Shown piece by piece: positions 16,954 through 23,350 of a stretch of DNA of 54,522 bases (its first letter is position 1; every line of letters starts with the position of its first letter). The notes under the pieces are model-generated. The model searched no databases, was not told the origin of the DNA, and was given only the letters and a program-made list of their open reading frames with translations. The position numbers and the translations under genes were made by a program. Source of the stretch: CAYRWR01 sp964537555 (GTDB lineage: Bacteria > Spirochaetota > Brevinematia > Brevinematales > CAYRWR01); assembly GCA_964537555.1 (NCBI GenBank), contig CAZIAD010000021.1, positions 1-54,522 of the forward strand. Direction: 5' to 3'.

Positions 16954-17901
16954 GTGAAGTATTTATTTTCTCTCTTAACAGCCCTGCTGTTAGCTGGATG
17001 TGGTAGTGAAGGAAAGGCATTTGTGCCAAATAGGGTCAGTGACTGGGAAAAAGACGGCCTGAATGGCCCTGTCTTGACCAGGACGACGCTTGTCTATGCT
17101 ATGCTGGAACTTTCCGAGTCGAACCAGGCCAGGCCGGTGCAGAAGATCATTGATGAATATTCCCCCGGGGGAGACAAACAGTCCACAAAATTCATCAATA
17201 CTCCCTTTTATGCCAAGCTACAGGTCACACCCTATGCTGCCGCCAAAACCGGGGATTATAAGTATTATGATGATTCGGCTCTGATCTATGACTATCAAAA
17301 AAGAGAAGGGCATTATTTTATTTCCTCCCGTTATACAAACTTTCAAAAGCCGGATGTTATGAAATGGGAGCAGGAATGGGTATTTTCGGAAAAAGGCATC
17401 CCTATAGGAGAATCTTTTTATAAAGAGGATAAATCCGGGATGGAAAGTTATTTCCTGGAGTTTATCTATAATGATAAAGGTGTAAAAATAAAAGAGGAGT
17501 ATAGCGGAGAATATCAGGGGAAACCTGAAGCCTATACCAGCATCATACAATGTGACAGCCTGGGACGGGAGACCAACCGCATCCAGGTCATAGGAAACAT
17601 CACCAATCGCAGCCGCATAGTATATAACATCAATGGAAAGATCCTCAAAAGATTTGAAATAGAAGGAAGCATGTTCCTCTTTGCTGCAGAAGTCTATGAC
17701 TTTCAGGGGCATATTATCAGCCGTACTATCGTGGATAACGAAGGTGAGAAAGCGGTATATAAGTACTATTATGACTATGATGGACATGATAACATCATTC
17801 GGTCCTGGGCTACGGTAGCTACCCGTAAAAACCGTTTTGCTCCGGTACTGAGCCCCCTGTCTTACCAGACTATCACTTACCGCTATGGGAGTAAAAAATG
17901 A
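16954..17901 (+). CDS. Lipoprotein with YD-like repeats
   Basis: 315 residues. The GTG start has AGGAG 5-6 bases upstream. The signal peptide ends in a lipobox (LLAGC, Cys16). The mature part is rich in Tyr/Asp strand motifs such as 'FIYNDKGVKIKEEYSGEY', 'YNINGKILKRFEIEG' and 'YDFQGHIISRTIVDNEG', a weak YD/RHS-type repeat pattern similar to the protein at 49872-50816. It probably sits on a membrane surface. The function is unknown. Its last four bases (ATGA) overlap the start of the following tRNA-modification gene, so the two are translated together. Confidence 0.75.
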   Translation: MKYLFSLLTALLLAGCGSEGKAFVPNRVSDWEKDGLNGPVLTRTTLVYAMLELSESNQARPVQKIIDEYSPGGDKQSTKFINTPFYAKLQVTPYAAAKTGDYKYYDDSALIYDYQKREGHYFISSRYTNFQKPDVMKWEQEWVFSEKGIPIGESFYKEDKSGMESYFLEFIYNDKGVKIKEEYSGEYQGKPEAYTSIIQCDSLGRETNRIQVIGNITNRSRIVYNINGKILKRFEIEGSMFLFAAEVYDFQGHIISRTIVDNEGEKAVYKYYYDYDGHDNIIRSWATVATRKNRFAPVLSPLSYQTITYRYGSKK

Positions 17902-18890
17902 CGACAATACATATAAATCAGAACCAGTCTCTGGAAGGGGCGGCTCAGGCTGTCACTGAAGGAAAGCTGGTCGTTTTTCCTACAGAGACAGTGTATGGGC
18001 TGGGAGCACATGCCCTGGATAATACGGCCGTGGCCTCTATCTTCACCGCTAAGAACCGTCCTCCCGATAACCCCCTCATTGTCCATATACATGAACAGAG
18101 TCAGATAGAGAGCCTGTGTGTAAATGTACCAGATATAGCCTACAGCCTATGGGAAAGATTCAGCCCCGGGCCACTGACCCTGATCCTGGAACGTCATCAT
18201 ACCGTACCTGCCATTGTCTCAGCCGGGCTGGATACGATCGCACTGCGTATACCCTCTCACCCCCGGGCTCAGGAGTTCCTGAAGCTGGCTGGGGTGCCTA
18301 TAGCCGCCCCTTCTGCCAATGTTTCCGGAAGGCCCAGCCCTACTGACTTCCGTATGGCCTGTGAGTACATGGACGGTCGGGCTGACTATATCATAGACGG
18401 CGGCCCCTGTGAGATCGGCCTGGAGTCTACAGTGGTACTATGCCGGGAGGACCGGCTGATCATACTGCGCCCCGGTAAGATCACCCGGGATGAGCTTTCT
18501 GCGGTGGCTGGCCCACGCATTCCTGTCTACTTCCTGGAAGAGTCCGAAGAAAGACATCTGGCCATGTCGTCCCCCGGCACCCGGCATCCTCATTATAAGC
18601 CGGTGGCAGAAGTCCGGATAGTATCAGACCTGATACAGTGGAAGCAGGATATAGATCAGGAAAAGACCCTCATCATGGGTGTTCTGGCTCTGGAGGATCA
18701 GGAGATCACACATCCCGGTATACATGTACTGAGATTCAGCTCAGTGGATCAGTATGCCCGGGAGTTCTATAAGAGCCTGCAGGACCTGGACCGGCAGGGG
18801 GTAGACATCATCTACTGTATGCCAGTCCCCGATGAAGGAGTAGGTCATGCCCTCATGAACCGCATGAGGCGGGCGGCGGGGCTGGAGTAG
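17898..18890 (+). CDS. tsaC: Threonylcarbamoyl-AMP synthase (Sua5 type)
   Basis: The enzyme makes threonylcarbamoyl-AMP for the t6A modification of tRNAs that read ANN codons. The 330-residue product has the YrdC domain (about residues 10-200) with 'VFPTETVYGLGAHA', 'KNRPPDNPLIVHIH', 'LRIPSHP' and 'APSANVSGRPSPT', then the linker 'SPGTRHPHYKP' and a C-terminal Sua5 domain of about 120 residues. This makes it the longer Sua5 form (about 330-350 residues) rather than the short TsaC. The start overlaps the previous stop by four bases. It is the last gene before the TIR-bounded element. Confidence 0.95.
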   Translation: MTTIHINQNQSLEGAAQAVTEGKLVVFPTETVYGLGAHALDNTAVASIFTAKNRPPDNPLIVHIHEQSQIESLCVNVPDIAYSLWERFSPGPLTLILERHHTVPAIVSAGLDTIALRIPSHPRAQEFLKLAGVPIAAPSANVSGRPSPTDFRMACEYMDGRADYIIDGGPCEIGLESTVVLCREDRLIILRPGKITRDELSAVAGPRIPVYFLEESEERHLAMSSPGTRHPHYKPVAEVRIVSDLIQWKQDIDQEKTLIMGVLALEDQEITHPGIHVLRFSSVDQYAREFYKSLQDLDRQGVDIIYCMPVPDEGVGHALMNRMRRAAGLE

Positions 18891-18902
18891 TATAGGGGGG
18901 GC

Positions 18903-18932
18903 GCTTTCTTTTTCAAAGAAGAAAAAGAAAGC
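18903..18932. repeat. 12-bp perfect hairpin after the Sua5 gene
   Basis: Arms GCTTTCTTTTTC and GAAAAAGAAAGC surround a 6-base loop. There is no T run on the plus side, so termination is doubtful. It abuts the left end of the element at 18945 and parallels the hairpin at 1523-1552 next to the other repeat copy. Confidence 0.55.
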
Positions 18933-19201
18933 TTGGCAAAGAACCCTTCGATATTTAGGTACATTATGGGGTAGAGACTCAGGGACCATGTTTTTCGGTC
19001 ACCGAGTCATATCGAGGTGCCTGCGAATTGGTGGCTGATATAATAGCAGACAATGTGCCGGGCGGGCTGAATGGCCCGCTTCCGCCGTCCGTGTCTACGC
19101 GGGCACCTTGCCGTCCTGGCAAATGGCCGGAGGCTGGGCGTAGGCCCGGGTAGGTCAGCCCTGGAAAGCGTATTGTGGGGTGCACCATGCGGAGCGCAGC
19201 A

Positions 19202-19443
19202 GGCAGACTCCGGCGGTGAAGTGGGGATTGGTTTAGTTGAAGGATTTGTGTCGGTTTGAAGATGAGGGCTCGGAGTTTAAAGACAGTACCTACTATAGAC
19301 TATAGACTATTGACTCATACGGCAGACTCCGGCGGTGAAGTGGGGATTGGTTTAATTGAAGGTTTTGTGTCGGTTTGAGGGTGAGGGCTCGGACTTTAAA
19401 GACAGTACCTACAATTGACTAGGGACTATAGACTATTGACTTA
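19202..19443 (+). repeat. Two tandem units of about 119 bp (repeat copy B)
   Basis: Unit 1 (19202-19320) and unit 2 (from 19321) both begin GGCAGACTCCGGCGG and share nearly all positions through 'gacagtacctac'. They end in a tract of overlapping 'gactatagactat' words. One complete inverted copy plus the head of a second lies at 1205-1350. Upstream sequence 19040-19201 also matches copy A in part. Confidence 0.8.
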
Positions 19444-19465
19444 TTTTGAGTCTCTACGCTATACT
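19436..19465 (+). promoter_or_regulatory. Outward promoter at the right end of the element
   Basis: TTGACT (19436-19441), 18 bases, TATACT (19460-19465). The -10 lies inside the right terminal repeat and points at the acetyltransferase gene at 19549. Confidence 0.5.
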
Positions 19466-19548
19466 TTACTTCACTATCGAAGGATATCCCCCTTTGAGTC
19501 AAGTCTGATAGAGAAGTTGGCACATTCTCTCAATAAAAGGAATGTTTT

Positions 19549-19971
19549 ATGATTGACAGAATCAGAATCCAAATCGGCCTTAATAATATTGATTGGGAGC
19601 AATTATTCCTTTTATATCAAAGTGTAGGTTTGACAGTAGCAAGAGGCAACTTAGACTCCCTGCGATCTGCTTTTCAGAATAGTTATAAAGTTGCCATTGC
19701 CTGTTTAGATGATAAAATAATTGGTGCGGGAAGAATGGTATCGGATGGTATTTTCTATGGCACTATCTTTGATGTCGGTATTTTGCCCGATTATCAAAAA
19801 CAAGGGATTGGAAAAAAAATAATGAATAGCTTGTTGAATGGAGAAGATAAGTTATGTGTCCATTTGACCTCCACTTTTGGTAATGAACAGTTTTATCAAA
19901 AAATTGGCTTTAAAAAACATAAAACAGCAATGGCAAAATATCCTTATAAATCAGATTATTTAGAGGATTGA
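19549..19971 (+). CDS. GNAT-family N-acetyltransferase
   Basis: 140 residues with the GNAT core: the strand 'VAIACLDDKIIGAGRMVSDG', then 'TIFDVGILPDYQKQGIGKKI' which holds the acetyl-CoA pyrophosphate loop (Q/R-x-x-G-x-G/A form, QKQGIG), then 'FYQKIGFKKH' near the end. The substrate is unknown; small GNATs of this kind often modify amino acids, polyamines or antibiotics. The gene is AT-rich compared with the Sua5 gene and lies directly after the TIR-bounded element, whose right end supplies a likely promoter. Confidence 0.88.
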   Translation: MIDRIRIQIGLNNIDWEQLFLLYQSVGLTVARGNLDSLRSAFQNSYKVAIACLDDKIIGAGRMVSDGIFYGTIFDVGILPDYQKQGIGKKIMNSLLNGEDKLCVHLTSTFGNEQFYQKIGFKKHKTAMAKYPYKSDYLED

Positions 19972-20072
19972 AATTCATAAGTTTCAGCACTTCCGCTGAC
20001 CAGCAGCCAGGCTATGGACCAGCTTTGTGCGCCACTCCGTAAGGGAAAAAATAAGTTAAATAAGAGGAAATA

Positions 20073-20636
20073 ATGCAGGAAAAACAATTAAAAACTAGAA
20101 GAAAGATTATCATATGGCTAATATTTCTACTCATTTCCCTGATAATTTTTCTTCTCATATATATCTTATTTATCCCTAAGTATTTACAATTAAAGACCAA
20201 TTTGAATACATTAAATCGGATTTATAATATATACCTAAAAGTAAAATTATATGAGAAATCAGAAGTTTCAATTTACCAATATAACACTTCAGTTATATCC
20301 AAAATGTCACTAGGAAAAATCAGATTTTCTCTGAAAAAAAATGATCGGCATTCATATTCGTTTATAATTGGAAAATATTATATTGTATCTACAAATGCGA
20401 TTTTTACAATTGAGCACACGAATGGAGTTACAAAAGTATTACTAGAGTCAGGATCATTTGTAGCATCAAGAAAGGAGAAAGCCTCAGATTCTGATTATGA
20501 ATTTCCATTAGAAAACACATACACGAATCCTGGAGCATATCATTTAGATCAATATTTTGATAATATATTTAAAATGATTAGAGAAGAGAATATAAGAATA
20601 CAGAAGTCAGGACACTTTGATTGCGATTGTCCCTAG
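20073..20636 (+). CDS. Single-pass membrane protein of unknown function
   Basis: 187 residues. A lysine/arginine-rich start is followed by a strong hydrophobic helix (about residues 12-34), then an extracytoplasmic domain of about 150 residues. The domain is beta-strand-rich ('SVISKMSLGKIRFSLKKN', 'YIVSTNAIFTIEHTNGVTKV', 'LLESGSFVAS'), with a faint resemblance to FecR-type folds that I do not press. It ends HFDCDCP, with two cysteines close to the C-terminus. It is very AT-rich. An AGAGG site precedes the ATG. The spacer before it (19972-20072) contains a GC-richer patch of unknown nature. Confidence 0.65.
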   Translation: MQEKQLKTRRKIIIWLIFLLISLIIFLLIYILFIPKYLQLKTNLNTLNRIYNIYLKVKLYEKSEVSIYQYNTSVISKMSLGKIRFSLKKNDRHSYSFIIGKYYIVSTNAIFTIEHTNGVTKVLLESGSFVASRKEKASDSDYEFPLENTYTNPGAYHLDQYFDNIFKMIREENIRIQKSGHFDCDCP

Positions 20637-20716
20637 GATAAAACACCGTCGCAACTAACACGCCCCGAGCACTACTCCTTATGTTCTATCTGTCATTTAT
20701 TTAAAGAGGAAATAAA

Positions 20717-21211
20717 ATGAAAATAGAATTAGTCGAAGTCAAAGAATCCGAAAAGTCAGTGCTGAGGCAAATGATCGAGTTATATGAATACGATATGTCG
20801 CTTTATACAGGTCAGGAATTAAATGATTTTGGCTACTTTGGATATTCATATCTTGACCATTATTGGACTGAAGAAAATCGATTTCCCTACTTCATCAGAT
20901 GCAATGATGTTCTGTGTGGATTTGTATTGGTAAATGATTATTGCTATCAGTTAAAAAATAAAGATGCAAAAGCAATTGCGGAATTCTTCATTATGAAGAA
21001 ATATCGGCGATCAGGCATCGGAAGGAATATTGCATTTCAGATATTTGATAGGTTTCCGGGGCCCTGGGAAGTTATTCAGATCCCCGGCAATGACATTTCT
21101 TATGATTTCTGGGAGGATGTGATACGGCAGTATACATCCGGAGAATATAAAAAAAGTATCATTGATACTACACAGGGTAAAAGACAAGTGATAATTTTTC
21201 AGTCAGAGTGA
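20717..21211 (+). CDS. GNAT-family acetyltransferase (COG5628-like)
   Basis: 164 residues. The start 'MIELYEYDMSLYTGQELND' and the central 'PYFIRCNDVLCGFVLVND' resemble predicted acetyltransferases of the small family I know as COG5628. 'AIAEFFIMKKYRRSGIGRNI' holds the acetyl-CoA loop (RRSGIG). The C-terminal part 'PGPWEVIQIPGNDISYDFWE' fits the same family. The substrate is unknown. An AGAGG site precedes the ATG, closely matching the leader of the preceding gene. It is AT-rich. The 80-base gap to the previous gene holds no recognisable structure. Confidence 0.85.
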   Translation: MKIELVEVKESEKSVLRQMIELYEYDMSLYTGQELNDFGYFGYSYLDHYWTEENRFPYFIRCNDVLCGFVLVNDYCYQLKNKDAKAIAEFFIMKKYRRSGIGRNIAFQIFDRFPGPWEVIQIPGNDISYDFWEDVIRQYTSGEYKKSIIDTTQGKRQVIIFQSE

Positions 21212-21313
21212 CACCCCTTTTGTACACAACCACAATGGGTGCAGGACGGAGTCAGAGAGGCCAAATATTTTATGAAATCAAAAATGGGAATAGTATGTTT
21301 TAAGGAGAATCTT

Positions 21314-22339
21314 TTGAAAGGTTCCATACTTGGAATACTTCTTTTATTTATTACTTTATCAGGCTGTGAACAGCAGATAAAAACTGAAGATAAAACAGCT
21401 CAGTGGCTCATTGAAGTCCATAAGAGGCCAGCCTATAAACTAAAAAAATACCGCTTTTCGTCAAAGACTCCTGTATATGACCGTATCATAGAACCTGAAT
21501 CCTGGGTGCTGGATAACCTCAATATTATCGATCAACGTATTTACAGCGGGAGAGAACCCAGTATACAGGAAAAGGCTATCATAAGCAATCTTATCACATT
21601 ATTTCCACCCTTGGTTCAACAGGTTATACAGGACAGACTGATGCGCATTTATATAATAGATGATTTCAGAGGGGGTGCTTTGACTGACTGGATTCCTGAC
21701 CGGAATGGAGACCTCTATTGTATTATGGTATTAAATGCCGGGCTCTTTAAAAAAAGCATGAGCGAGTGGCTGTCTATGCGGGATAATATGGGCTTAATGC
21801 TAAAATCAGGAGACCGAGTAGCCTTGGAATTTGACACCCAATATCCAGCTCTATTATACATTCTCTTACACGAGGCGGTACATGTGGTAGACCATGTAGT
21901 CCGGATCAATCCATTTGTGGGTGCTGCAGAATATCATTATTACCGATATTTTCATAAAAAAACAGACTGGGCACCTTCTGAGTTCAGTAAAACCTACTGG
22001 GATGGCCCCACTAAAATGAAAGAGGATTATGACTTCGAAGGCCGGAAAGATATCACCTTTTACGATTTTGGAAAACCCAGTCTGGGAATTGATGATGCGG
22101 AGCGGATGTGGGCCCTAATGGAAAAGAGGCCATTTGTGTCCCTGTATGGAGCCAGCTCCTGGGCAGAAGACCTGGCAGAGTTTGTCACTGTGTATCATCT
22201 CCAGGATAAAATGGGTATTTCCTACAAGGTCGATATCTACACAGGGGGAAAAAAGAGCTCGTCCTATGCACCCACCCAGGGAGAGGGGACCCAACAGCGT
22301 AAAGAGTATATAGAAAAGGTGTTCTATAAGAGGGACTAG
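21314..22339 (+). CDS. Putative zinc metallopeptidase lipoprotein
   Basis: The TTG start at 21314 is chosen over upstream ATGs (21239, 21272) because AAGGAG lies 6 bases before it and translation then opens directly with a lipoprotein signal (hydrophobic core, lipobox LSGC, Cys18). The 341-residue product contains HEAVH at residues 186-190, the HExxH zinc motif of metallopeptidases, in a hydrophobic helix context ('LLYILLHEAVHVVDH'). 'EDLAEFVTVYH' about 100 residues later (Glu289) could supply the third ligand. I do not recognise the family. It is probably anchored to a membrane and faces the periplasm or outside. GC content is back to the genome norm. Confidence 0.7.
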   Translation: MKGSILGILLLFITLSGCEQQIKTEDKTAQWLIEVHKRPAYKLKKYRFSSKTPVYDRIIEPESWVLDNLNIIDQRIYSGREPSIQEKAIISNLITLFPPLVQQVIQDRLMRIYIIDDFRGGALTDWIPDRNGDLYCIMVLNAGLFKKSMSEWLSMRDNMGLMLKSGDRVALEFDTQYPALLYILLHEAVHVVDHVVRINPFVGAAEYHYYRYFHKKTDWAPSEFSKTYWDGPTKMKEDYDFEGRKDITFYDFGKPSLGIDDAERMWALMEKRPFVSLYGASSWAEDLAEFVTVYHLQDKMGISYKVDIYTGGKKSSSYAPTQGEGTQQRKEYIEKVFYKRD

Positions 22340-22401
22340 CCCATGGGAATAAGTGCTGTTTTCAGCAATTTTCAGTACTGAAATAAAGTGAAGGGGATGC
22401 G

Positions 22402-23103
22402 GTGAAAACTATTTATCTGGTCAAAAATCATAGTTTACAGGGAATATATCCCCAGCCCTCTGTCCGGGATAAGGGGGCATTTGAGACTTATCATGATGCT
22501 GAAGCTTTTATGATGGCCCTCATAAAAGATTGCGGCTATGAAGAATGGGGGGAGGAGTATTATTATCGGGAGTATTATAGCATAGATGTTATTCCCCTGG
22601 GAGAGACTGCTATGCCTGATGAGATTAATACCACTCTTTATGATATCCAAGGAAAGAAAATTCAACAGTTTGAAAAAGGGAGTGAAGAGCACCTCAGTTA
22701 TGAGAAGAAATTTTCCAGGGGTTCTTTTGTATATGTGCCTCCTTACCCCTGGAATCCCTACAGTAACCGCTTCGTGCCTCAAATATTTGTGGTGGCAGGC
22801 CTCCCCAATACCAGAGAGTATGTTCTGGAAAAAGGCTGGGATATAGAAGAGTGGGAGCCACTATATCTGCTGGATTCGGTTTCAGATGATGGTTATTACA
22901 CACATGACCATGTGGTGGAAGCGGGTATACAGAGTTTTAGCGGTGAAATACCCCCTGAGCTCAGTTTTCTCAATGTCCTCTCCAGGCATTACAAAGGAGT
23001 AAGGGAAATCCCTCTCAGTGACTGGATCCCTATGCGAAAAGGCCTGGTCAGATTAAAGCCGGATCGGACCTGGTCCGGCGAGGGCAGTGATCTGGAAATT
23101 TGA
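22402..23103 (+). CDS. Hypothetical protein, 233 aa
   Basis: GTG start with an AAGGGG site upstream. There is no signal peptide or membrane segment. The product is unusually rich in Tyr, Trp, Glu and Pro: 'CGYEEWGEEYYYREYYSIDV' and 'VYVPPYPWNPYSNRFVPQIF' stand out. The second half contains 'ISLLD'-like strands around 'EWEPLYLLDSVSDDGYYTHD'. I do not recognise it. It follows the metallopeptidase lipoprotein in the same direction after 62 bases and may be co-transcribed with it. Confidence 0.6.
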   Translation: MKTIYLVKNHSLQGIYPQPSVRDKGAFETYHDAEAFMMALIKDCGYEEWGEEYYYREYYSIDVIPLGETAMPDEINTTLYDIQGKKIQQFEKGSEEHLSYEKKFSRGSFVYVPPYPWNPYSNRFVPQIFVVAGLPNTREYVLEKGWDIEEWEPLYLLDSVSDDGYYTHDHVVEAGIQSFSGEIPPELSFLNVLSRHYKGVREIPLSDWIPMRKGLVRLKPDRTWSGEGSDLEI

Positions 23104-23140
23104 AAAGTCAGAGTGATACCAATCTAATTAAATTCATGGA

Positions 23141-23169
23141 TTGTCAGAAACAGGAATAAACGATATACT
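23141..23169 (+). promoter_or_regulatory. Promoter of the hybrid histidine kinase
   Basis: TTGTCA, 17 bases, TATACT (-10 at 23164-23169). It implies a leader of about 175 bases before the ATG; no riboswitch is recognised in it. Confidence 0.5.
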
Positions 23170-23350
23170 ATTACTATACTAGATGTCTTTCCTGATACAA
23201 GGGAATTAATGTGATGATGTCTGACCTAATGTATTCCAGTGCAACAGAATGCAGGCATTTGAAGGATGTTCCCGGATCGATTCAGGGATCACTGCGCTCT
23301 ATGTGGCGATTCTAAGGCCTTATAACAAACAGTGAAGGGAGTTTTGATTT

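Larger units (their letters stand above)
18945..19483. mobile_element. MITE-like element with 37-bp terminal inverted repeats
   Basis: The left end (18945-18981) and the reverse complement of the right end (19447-19483) align without gaps and match at about 30 of 37 positions. The outer 9 (ccttcgata) and inner 11 (gtagagactca) are identical. The 539-bp interior has no supportable gene and holds GC-rich sequence plus two tandem copies of a unit of about 119 bp. I see no target-site duplication. The size and lack of a transposase suggest a non-autonomous element or a dispersed palindromic repeat family. The left end and adjoining 'ctcagggacc' resemble common intergenic repeats of the 'cttcga...ctcagggacc' type. 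The whole stretch 18891-19548 contains no other gene. Confidence 0.65.

Noticed and set aside
18903..18932. Hairpin after the Sua5 gene as a terminator
   Set aside because: The stem is perfect but no T run follows on the plus strand, so I list it only as an inverted repeat.
19972..20072. Possible integron attC site between the acetyltransferase and the membrane-protein gene
   Set aside because: A GTTAAAT occurs but there is no matching RYYYAAC partner and no long hairpin; the next spacer (20637-20716) also fails.
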